Below, in pieces: positions 52,389 through 59,028 of a stretch of DNA of 59,028 nt. A model generated the notes under the pieces. The model saw only the letters and a program-made list of their open reading frames with translations, was not told the origin of the DNA and searched no databases. The stretch lies in the NCBI GenBank assembly GCA_003142255.1, contig PLLO01000011.1:750453-809480 (forward strand), given 5' to 3'. The position numbers and the translations under genes were made by a program. Position 1 is the first letter of the stretch. Each line of letters begins with the position of its first letter. The DNA comes from Bacteroidales bacterium. Its GTDB lineage: Bacteria > Bacteroidota > Bacteroidia > Bacteroidales > VadinHA17.

Positions 52389-52418
52389 AAAAGTCCGGAC
52401 AAATTATCCGGATTTTTT
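52389..52418 (+). terminator. Terminator hairpin in the leader region of a receptor gene
   Basis: AAAAGTCCGGA (52389-52399) pairs with TCCGGATTTTT (52407-52417), 11 bp with one G-T pair, followed by T. It lies 65 bases before the receptor start codon, after a 14-codon Lys/Glu frame (52315-52359). It is equally symmetrical on the minus strand. Confidence 0.6.
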
Positions 52419-52482
52419 ATTCCAAATTTCTACAGAATTATGTATTTTATTTACGAAAATTTATAATAGATATTTTAATATC

Positions 52483-54903
52483 ATGATTAAAACTACAAGG
52501 CTTTTTATTGTATTCAGTATTGTCTGGTTGAATGTTATAACCCTTTCAGCCCAGCAGCAGGGACAGGGAAGCGTATCCGGAACAATAATCGAAAAAACAT
52601 CCAACAAACCGCTCGAGTTTGCGAACGTAATTCTCAGGAGCAATACCGACAGTACAAAGTTCCAGGGTACGGTCACGGGCAGCAAAGGAGAATTCTCCTT
52701 TGACAAGGTCTCTTTTGGAAATTATAAAGTCATCTATAGCTTCATCGGTTTCGACAAGGTCGAATCGCCGTCATTTGTCCTGAATTCAAAGCAGAGCAAA
52801 ATGAATCTTGGCAAGCTGTATATAAACGAAACAACCACATCTCTCGGAGAGATATCGGTTACTGCACAACGATCGACTTTTGTAAATTCGATAGATCGCA
52901 AAACCTTTAATGTGGGGCAGGATGTTATGAGTAAAACGGGTTCTGTAAGTGATTTACTTCAGAATGTGCCATCGGTTCAGGTCGATATAGACGGCAATGT
53001 GAGCCTGAGGGGCATGGGGAACGTCATGTTTCTTATAAACGGAAAGCCCTCGGCGCTGATGGGAACGAATTATGCAGCAGTTCTTCAGCAGATGCCGGCC
53101 AACTCCATTGATAAAATCGAAATCATAACGAACCCTTCAGCCAAATATAAACCTGACGGGACATCAGGCATCATAAACATCGTTCTCAAGAAGGACAAGA
53201 ACCTTGGCCTGAACGGACTGGTATCGATGAATGCAGGGAATGACAACCGATACAACGGAAACTTTTCCGTTAACTACAATCCGGGCAAGATCAATCTGTC
53301 AGGAAGCTACAGTATCCGTCAGGATGACCGGCTCAGATATACCGACGATTATCGCAAACATATTATATCAAATCCCGATACCATAAATTATATACATGTT
53401 ATTTCCAGCGATCACTCACGGCCTCTTTCACATATTTTTCGTGCAGGCGCCGACTATAAAATTAATCCTCATAATACCATTGGTATAACCAGCAGTTATA
53501 ATTATCGCAGTTTTATACGCCATGCAAATGATGCAAACCTGTGGCAGGCTACTGACTTTTCAACCACAAAAGATTATGACCGCTCACGTATCGACCCGGA
53601 GTTTGAAAAAGACCTTGAATTTTCAGGCAATTACATTCATTCTTTTGCAAAAGAGGGTCATGAGCTGACTGTCGATTATACTACATCCTTCTCCAGCGAA
53701 CAGGAAGATAACCATTTCACCGATACTTACCGGGTGCCTGTCATCTCACCTTCATACGATAATACACTTATCAAGCAGGGCGGCAATGAGTCTCAGTTTT
53801 CGGTGGAATATACGAACCCGATTTCAGAAACTAAAAAGCTTGAAGCCGGGTATCTTCTTGAAACGAGAAAGAGTAATTCGGATTTTTTTGGAGAGTTCCT
53901 TAATCCATCCACCGGTTTATGGGTAAAAGACCTGATGAAATCAAATGATTTCAAATACAAAGAGACCATTCATGTGCTCTATGGAACATACCAGCAGGAG
54001 GTTGGGAATTTTGGTTTTCTTGCAGGACTCAGAGCTGAAGAGGCATTTCTTGATGCCAATCAGGTCACTACCGATACGGTCATTAAAAATAACTATTTCA
54101 GGCTCTATCCCTCATTGCATCTTTCTTACAAACTATCCGAAGTGAATGAGTTGCAACTGAATTACAGCCACCGCATCCGTCGTCCAGAGGGTGGTGAAGA
54201 TTTGAACCCGTTCCCGGAATGGGCCGATCCCTATAATCTCCGTATCGGGAATCCGCACCTTAAACCAGCTGATATTCATTCTGTGGAATTTGGGTATCAA
54301 TACAAGAAAAACAAGACAACATTCCTATCAACATTCTATTATCGTTACACTTATAATGGAATGACTGATATTGTAAAGTTTATTAATGATACCGTTAAAC
54401 TTACCACACGCGAAAACCTTACGAGAAGCAGTTCTGCGGGACTGGAATTAGTTCTTTCAACTGCAATAGGTGACCTGGCAACTTTAAATCTGAGTACCAA
54501 CACCTATTATAATTCAATTGATGCCTCAAGTCTTGGTTACAGTAGTAATAAATCGATTATTTCATGGAGTGCAAACCTGAGTGCAGGCATTAACCTCTCG
54601 AAGAGCACAGTCCTCCAGGTTACATCAAGTTATGCTGCTGAGACCCTTACACCTCAGGGAAAGCAACTGCCGACATTTGTATTGAACACCGGTTTCAAGC
54701 AAGAGCTATTCAAGAGGAAAGTAGCACTTATAGTCACCGTTTCGGATGTGTTCAATTCTCTGAAAAACAGAACACTGGTTGATACACCGGAGCTGTACGA
54801 GAAAATCACCCGGCGGCGCAGTGCACGGATAATCTATGCAGGGTTTACCTACACATTTGGAAACCAGAAGAAGAAAGAACTTGAGTACGACAATAAACTT
54901 TAA
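52483..54903 (+). CDS. TonB-receptor-like outer-membrane beta-barrel protein, second copy
   Basis: An 806-residue protein with a Sec signal (1-23, LSAQ), a carboxypeptidase-like regulatory domain (GTIIEKTSNKPLEFANVIL), a plug domain (VSDLLQNVPSVQVDIDGNVS and NPSAKYKPDGTSGIINIVL) and the OMP_b-brl_2 barrel. It ends FTYTFGNQKKKELEYDNKL, a charged tail after the last aromatic strand. It shares architecture with the 43120 protein but is clearly divergent. No SusD-like partner follows. Ligand unknown. Confidence 0.88.
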   Translation: MIKTTRLFIVFSIVWLNVITLSAQQQGQGSVSGTIIEKTSNKPLEFANVILRSNTDSTKFQGTVTGSKGEFSFDKVSFGNYKVIYSFIGFDKVESPSFVLNSKQSKMNLGKLYINETTTSLGEISVTAQRSTFVNSIDRKTFNVGQDVMSKTGSVSDLLQNVPSVQVDIDGNVSLRGMGNVMFLINGKPSALMGTNYAAVLQQMPANSIDKIEIITNPSAKYKPDGTSGIINIVLKKDKNLGLNGLVSMNAGNDNRYNGNFSVNYNPGKINLSGSYSIRQDDRLRYTDDYRKHIISNPDTINYIHVISSDHSRPLSHIFRAGADYKINPHNTIGITSSYNYRSFIRHANDANLWQATDFSTTKDYDRSRIDPEFEKDLEFSGNYIHSFAKEGHELTVDYTTSFSSEQEDNHFTDTYRVPVISPSYDNTLIKQGGNESQFSVEYTNPISETKKLEAGYLLETRKSNSDFFGEFLNPSTGLWVKDLMKSNDFKYKETIHVLYGTYQQEVGNFGFLAGLRAEEAFLDANQVTTDTVIKNNYFRLYPSLHLSYKLSEVNELQLNYSHRIRRPEGGEDLNPFPEWADPYNLRIGNPHLKPADIHSVEFGYQYKKNKTTFLSTFYYRYTYNGMTDIVKFINDTVKLTTRENLTRSSSAGLELVLSTAIGDLATLNLSTNTYYNSIDASSLGYSSNKSIISWSANLSAGINLSKSTVLQVTSSYAAETLTPQGKQLPTFVLNTGFKQELFKRKVALIVTVSDVFNSLKNRTLVDTPELYEKITRRRSARIIYAGFTYTFGNQKKKELEYDNKL

Positions 54904-55165
54904 TTCATAATCCTAATTTGTATGTCATCAAGCCAATTTGCACCATCCAGGGTTAAAAGTTAAGGTGTAGTTATTCAAAGGTAGTATTATATAATTCCAG
55001 TTATAGGTGGAGTTTCTCTATATCTTTTACTTAAGAAAACATATCGCTCCGTATCCTTTTTATGGTTTCAGTTGTTTAAGTAATTAAGGATTACATATTC
55101 TTCTTATAGTTGATTAGTTATAAACTTACAACAAAACAAATTCGTGATAGTTTCAGAACAATAAA

Positions 55166-57727
55166 ATGATACACATCAATAAGAAATACTTTTTTTCAAT
55201 ATATCTGTTTATAGCTCTGTCTGCCTGTCTGAATTCCTTTTCTCAGATACCTGAGGAAACAGTTATAGAAGGTTTAATTGTTGATGCAAAGACCGGACTG
55301 CCTATTCCCGGTGCAAATGCTTTCCTTGAGAATACAACAATTGGAACAATAACTGATAATGATGGGAAATATAGAATTGAAACATTAACTCCGACAGAAA
55401 AAATTGACTTTTCATTTATTGGTTACCAAACCGAATCACGAAATATTTCTAAAAGTACAATTCAGACAATCAACATTAGTTTAAAATTATCGATGATTGC
55501 TCTTGATGAAATAAAAATAAGATCGCGTAAAGAAGGCTACAAGAACAAAAATAATCTGGCAGTTGAACTGATTGAAAAAGTAATTGATAAAAAAGATGAC
55601 AACAGGAAAGAAAAATATGATTACCTGGAATATAAACAATACGAAAAGATTCAGTTCGCTCTGAGCAATATAACTGAAAAATTCCGACAGGGTAACATGT
55701 TTGGTAAATTTGGGTTTGTCTTTGATAATTTAGATACTACTAAACGTATAGGTAACACTGTCCTTCCTTTATTCATCAAGGAGTCACTTTCCGATCATTA
55801 CTACAGAAAAGATCCTGAAGCAACAAAAGAAATAATCCGTGCCGAAAAAACCACTAATCTTGATGAGTATCTTGATAATAAAGGTGTTTCTGCCTATTTT
55901 AGCTATTTGTATCAGAATATAAATATTTATGATAATGAAATTTTGTTTCTGACAAACAAATTTTTAAGTCCTATTGCTAAAACTGCTCCTGCTTTCTACA
56001 GATATTATATAATCGACACATTATCTGTTAATAATATTAAATGCATAAAATTATTTTTTGAGCCCCGGAACAAAGCGGATTTCCTTTTTCACGGAAATCT
56101 TTACATTACCATGGATAGCAGCTATGCTGTCAGGAAAATCGACATGGGGATAAACAAGAATATTAATATTGATTGGGTTCGGGACCTCAGTATTACACAG
56201 GATTTCGATCAGTTTGGCATGAAAGATTGGTTGCTTTCAAAAGAAGAAATTTCAGTTGATTTTGGCGTTATACATAACTCAATGGGTTTGTATGGGCAAC
56301 GTACTATTTCCTATAAAGATTATAAAATCAATGAACCTATCGATAAAACGATCTTAAGAGGCCCGGAGAAAATTGAAAGGTTGGATCTGTCTGCAAATAA
56401 GGCAGATTTCGGGGAATCGAATCGTTTTATTCCACTGACAAAATCAGAGAGAGGAATTTATACTAACATTGACAGTCTTAAAAAGATTCCTGCATTTAAT
56501 AGAAGAATGAATTTAATAACCATGCTGACCACAGGTTTCCTAAACCTTGGAAAAATTGAAATAGGGCCTGATGAAAGTTTCTTCAGCTTTAATAGCGTGG
56601 AAGGATCCAGATTCAGATTTGGAGGCAGGACAACTACTGATTTCAGCAAAAAAATAACTCTTGATGGTTATGAGGCATATGGCCTGACTGACAAAATCTT
56701 TAAGTATTACGGAAGTATAGCTTACTCATTAACGCCAAGGACAATTTACCAATTCCCTGTAAAATCAATAAAATTGAGTTATCAGAATGATACTAAAGTT
56801 CCCGGTCAGGAACTTCAGTTTACACAACCAGATAATATATTATTATCATTGAAAAGAGGCAAAGCTGATGAACTTTTCCTGAATAAAACCATAAAGGCCG
56901 AATACCTTAATGAATTTGAAAATCATTTCTCTTACCTGATTGGTTATAGTTTTACCAGACAATCACCGGAAGGGAATCTCCATTTCAATACTGATAATTA
57001 TCTGTCATTGACAAATGATATACGCGTTATAAATATCTCTGAGATATACATGAATCTTCGTTATGCACCTAATGAATCATTTTATCAGGGGAAATTATAT
57101 AGAGATCCAATGTCCAGCAAATATCCAGTTATTCAGCTGAATATTGCAGGCGGTTCAAAATCAATAGATAATGATTATAACTATTTGCGTCTTCAAATGA
57201 ACATAAGCAGAAGATATTATTTTTCTTTTCTTGGATATACTGACATCTCGGTTGAAGCTGGCAAAATATATGGGAAGGTGCCTTACCCTATATTATTTAT
57301 ACACAGGGCAAATCAGACATATTCATATCAGGAGAATTCTTACAATCTGATGGATTTTCTGGAATTTGTTAGTGATCAATATGTCTCATTAAATGTAGAC
57401 CATTGCTTTAACGGTTTTATTTTCAATAAAATTCCTCTGCTAAAAAAACTCAAGTTAAGGGAACTGATAACATGTAAAGTTTTATATGGAGGGCTTAATA
57501 AAATCAATAATCCTGATTATCAGGATGATCTGTTTAGATTTCCGGTTAATAATAATGGTATTCCCCTGACTTACACATTTACCAAACAGCCTTATATTGA
57601 GGCAAGTATCGGAGTATCAAATATTTTGAGAGTTTTCAGAGTTGATCTTATTAAACGGTTTACTTACCTCAATCATCCAAATGTGTCAGGCATAGGAATT
57701 CGTATACAGTTCAGGCTGGATATTTAA
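55166..57727 (+). CDS. DUF5686 protein with carboxypeptidase-like regulatory domain
   Basis: An 853-residue protein with a Sec signal (about 1-26, NSFSQ). The first 80 mature residues form a carboxypeptidase-like regulatory domain (VIEGLIVDAKTGLPIPGANA); the rest follows the DUF5686 pattern, with a helical polar block (KNKNNLAVELIEKVIDKKDD), beta-rich central parts and a C-terminal barrel-like region ending GIRIQFRLDI. It is likely an outer-membrane protein; the family's function is not established. The gene is notably more AT-rich than its neighbours. Confidence 0.85.
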   Translation: MIHINKKYFFSIYLFIALSACLNSFSQIPEETVIEGLIVDAKTGLPIPGANAFLENTTIGTITDNDGKYRIETLTPTEKIDFSFIGYQTESRNISKSTIQTINISLKLSMIALDEIKIRSRKEGYKNKNNLAVELIEKVIDKKDDNRKEKYDYLEYKQYEKIQFALSNITEKFRQGNMFGKFGFVFDNLDTTKRIGNTVLPLFIKESLSDHYYRKDPEATKEIIRAEKTTNLDEYLDNKGVSAYFSYLYQNINIYDNEILFLTNKFLSPIAKTAPAFYRYYIIDTLSVNNIKCIKLFFEPRNKADFLFHGNLYITMDSSYAVRKIDMGINKNINIDWVRDLSITQDFDQFGMKDWLLSKEEISVDFGVIHNSMGLYGQRTISYKDYKINEPIDKTILRGPEKIERLDLSANKADFGESNRFIPLTKSERGIYTNIDSLKKIPAFNRRMNLITMLTTGFLNLGKIEIGPDESFFSFNSVEGSRFRFGGRTTTDFSKKITLDGYEAYGLTDKIFKYYGSIAYSLTPRTIYQFPVKSIKLSYQNDTKVPGQELQFTQPDNILLSLKRGKADELFLNKTIKAEYLNEFENHFSYLIGYSFTRQSPEGNLHFNTDNYLSLTNDIRVINISEIYMNLRYAPNESFYQGKLYRDPMSSKYPVIQLNIAGGSKSIDNDYNYLRLQMNISRRYYFSFLGYTDISVEAGKIYGKVPYPILFIHRANQTYSYQENSYNLMDFLEFVSDQYVSLNVDHCFNGFIFNKIPLLKKLKLRELITCKVLYGGLNKINNPDYQDDLFRFPVNNNGIPLTYTFTKQPYIEASIGVSNILRVFRVDLIKRFTYLNHPNVSGIGIRIQFRLDI

Positions 57728-57896
57728 AAGATAATAATTCCACTAATTTATTCTTCACTTAAATCAAATATCTAATTACTTCGGCAAAAGCCGTTAAGGT
57801 TGCCCTTTTAACAGACTAATTATTTATTTTGAGTATCGGGAATCATGCATATAATATGGATTTCTTTTTGAGCCAGGATACAGTTTCTCTTAATTG

Positions 57897-58056
57897 GAGA
57901 TTCCTCACTTCTCCGCCTGATGGCGGATTCGTTCGGAATGACAACATTAATTGGTGTAGTGTGATAGGGAAGCAGTGGCGATTCGCTGAGCGAATCGCCA
58001 CTGCTTCCCTTATACCACATAAAATACTGTCATTCCGAGCGTTAGCGAGGAATCTC
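57897..58056 (+). repeat. MITE-like double-palindrome element, copy 2
   Basis: A 160-bp element with the same arms and spacings as copy 1: GAGATTCCTC (57897-57906), 27 bases, CGGAATGACA (57934-57943), and TGTCATTCCG (58028-58037), 9 bases, GAGGAATCTC (58047-58056). The central palindrome at 57966-58010 is perfect over 22 bp per arm, with sequence different from copy 1 except GGAAG and CTGAGCGAA. No frame within it looks coding. The 57728-58247 gap holds only this element and short hairpins. Confidence 0.78.
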
Positions 58057-58118
58057 ATAATCCATTGTTTTGAGATTATTATTGATAACTGATACTCATA
58101 TTATTTATTTATCCCGTT

Positions 58119-58150
58119 GTCCAATTTCCTTAGGTTTTGGACAGATGGAC
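58119..58150. repeat. Short sequence shared with position 50619
   Basis: GTCCAA (58119-58124) faces TTGGAC (58137-58142), followed by the 12-mer GGACAGATGGAC (58139-58150), which also occurs at 50619-50630 after a similar TAGG..TT sequence. It may be the remnant end of a mobile element. Confidence 0.4.
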
Positions 58151-58171
58151 ACTTACTTAAAATAATTAAAG

Positions 58172-58202
58172 TTGACTTTGGCATAAACAAGGTGTAACTT
58201 TA
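58172..58202 (+). promoter_or_regulatory. Candidate promoter of the small lipoprotein gene
   Basis: TTG at 58172-58174, 20 bases, then TAACTTTA at 58195-58202, which differs from TAnnTTTG by one base. It would start transcription about 40 bases before the start codon. Confidence 0.35.
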
Positions 58203-58247
58203 ATATATAATTAACTCATTTTAAATTAATAACTAAAGCCTGCAATT

Positions 58248-58658
58248 ATGAAAAGAACCATTTTTTTAGGTCTGGTTATTGCATTGATAATCGGAAGTTG
58301 TTCACAAAAAGCAAAAGTTAATGAGAATGCTGCCAAAATTGAAAACACATTAATAAGTGTTTCTTTATTCACAGATTCAGTAGGAGCAGATCCATCCAAA
58401 TTGCTTCAAATCTTTGAAAGACGCAATAAAGCAATAGATTCTATCGGATATCCAGATGCAGGTTATCAATTGTGGCTTGTCCAGGGTGATTCTATCAAGA
58501 ACTTCAGATTTATGTCTATTGGATTCTGGCCTAATCAGGCAATATATGATTCAATACACAAAAATAAAATATTCCGAAGAAACCTTAAATGGACTCCAGA
58601 AGAGAAAGCGTTTGGACTTAAAACATACTCATACTACCGTTTTACACTTGTCAAATAA
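58248..58658 (+). CDS. Small lipoprotein of unknown function
   Basis: A 136-residue protein with a lipobox (ALIIGSCSQ, cysteine 18). The mature part alternates helices and strands (GYQLWLVQGDSIKNFRFMSI, NQAIYDSIHKNKIF, TYSYYRFTLV), which is compatible with a dimeric alpha-beta barrel fold of the kind found in small antibiotic-monooxygenase-like or heme-binding proteins. That fold call is tentative. Single gene with promoter and terminator. Confidence 0.75.
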   Translation: MKRTIFLGLVIALIIGSCSQKAKVNENAAKIENTLISVSLFTDSVGADPSKLLQIFERRNKAIDSIGYPDAGYQLWLVQGDSIKNFRFMSIGFWPNQAIYDSIHKNKIFRRNLKWTPEEKAFGLKTYSYYRFTLVK

Positions 58659-58678
58659 CTCCGCAAATAGCGATTGTA

Positions 58679-58710
58679 AGCCCTCGGAAATCATCTCCCG
58701 GGGCTTTTCT
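58679..58710 (+). terminator. Intrinsic terminator after the small lipoprotein gene
   Basis: AGCCC and CGG (58679-58687, one bulged base) pair with CCG and GGGCT (58698-58705), followed by TTTCTT. The remaining 318 bases to the window end contain one GTCTCCA/TGGAGAC hairpin near 58815-58835 and no recognisable gene. Confidence 0.65.
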
Positions 58711-59028
58711 TGCGATTTTTACCTCGTAGCACGTCGAAAACGTCCGATAGGGAAAATTATCTCTTCTTGAGTGATGTTCTACCATTACCCAAGTAAGATA
58801 ATTCTTCAGAGCGTCTCCAGCGCTTGCGTGGAGACTAAATTCTCAATGTACAGGTGTGAGAATATTTTATCTTGAATGAGATGAATTTGTTATAAGGTTA
58901 TCCATGCTTCCCACAAGTCTTTATCTGGTTGTCAAAAAAAATTGACCTGGCTTGTCTTTTGTTATAACTTGCTTCTGCATATATTTGTTTTCAATTATTA
59001 ACCAGGTCATCGGTTTGGGCAGCAACTC

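Noticed and set aside
58711-59028. Possible gene or RNA at the right edge
   Set aside because: No open frame of useful length and no tRNA-like cloverleaf or T-loop sequence was found; only one GTCTCCA/TGGAGAC hairpin.

Overview
The window reads as a chromosomal segment of a Bacteroidota bacterium, probably class Bacteroidia. The evidence is gldF/gldG genes, outer-membrane receptors with a carboxypeptidase-like N-terminal domain, a DUF5686 protein, Bacteroidota-type promoter elements (TTG about 20 nt before TAnnTTTG), mostly absent Shine-Dalgarno sequences, many lipoprotein and Sec signals, and GH2/GH5 enzymes. No tRNA, rRNA, CRISPR array, phage or intact insertion sequence was seen.

Layout. 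1-5.6 kb: gldF, gldG and a DUF4340 protein in one operon, then dnaN and a DnaQ-type exonuclease three bases apart. 5.7-11.8 kb: an outer-membrane-like protein, a fumarylacetoacetase-family enzyme, a Tat-exported Gfo/Idh oxidoreductase, tatA and an exported amidase. 11.9-16.3 kb: a molybdenum hydroxylase operon (XdhC, MocA-like cytidylyltransferase, 2Fe-2S subunit, Tat-exported large subunit). 16.5-27.7 kb: a secreted Gln/Gly-rich protein, an unpartnered HlyD-like adaptor, a GH2 glycosidase, M1 and M16 peptidases and a second Tat-exported Gfo/Idh protein. 28.3-33.9 kb: an S8 peptidase without a signal peptide and a small membrane protein with a consensus ribosome binding site, a DODA-type dioxygenase, a barrel protein, a hemerythrin and a GH5 enzyme. 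34.5-39.3 kb: an unlisted 56-residue peptide with a double-glycine leader look, a signal-peptide-bearing TPR-CHAT protease, and, facing it, a membrane TPR protein and an ECF-type sigma factor. 39.5-48.0 kb: an orphan PAS kinase, a small barrel protein, a flavodoxin-fold reductase, an outer-membrane receptor and a kinase-regulator pair. 48.2-50.3 kb: two tandem secreted proteins, each of two GH2-like jelly-roll domains and no catalytic domain. 50.6-58.7 kb: a lipoprotein resembling only the periplasmic part of SecD, an orphan, a second receptor, a DUF5686 protein and a small lipoprotein.

The best candidate for an undescribed system is the 34.5-39.3 kb peptide/CHAT/TPR/sigma module: an export-directed protease with an intact His-Cys pair, a candidate substrate peptide directly upstream, and a possible sigma plus membrane regulator pair. 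Second are two 160-bp repeat elements with identical outer arms and spacing but different central stems that both remain paired, together with a 65-bp tandem derivative. Heptameric TTTTGYC-type tracts occur in five intergenic places.
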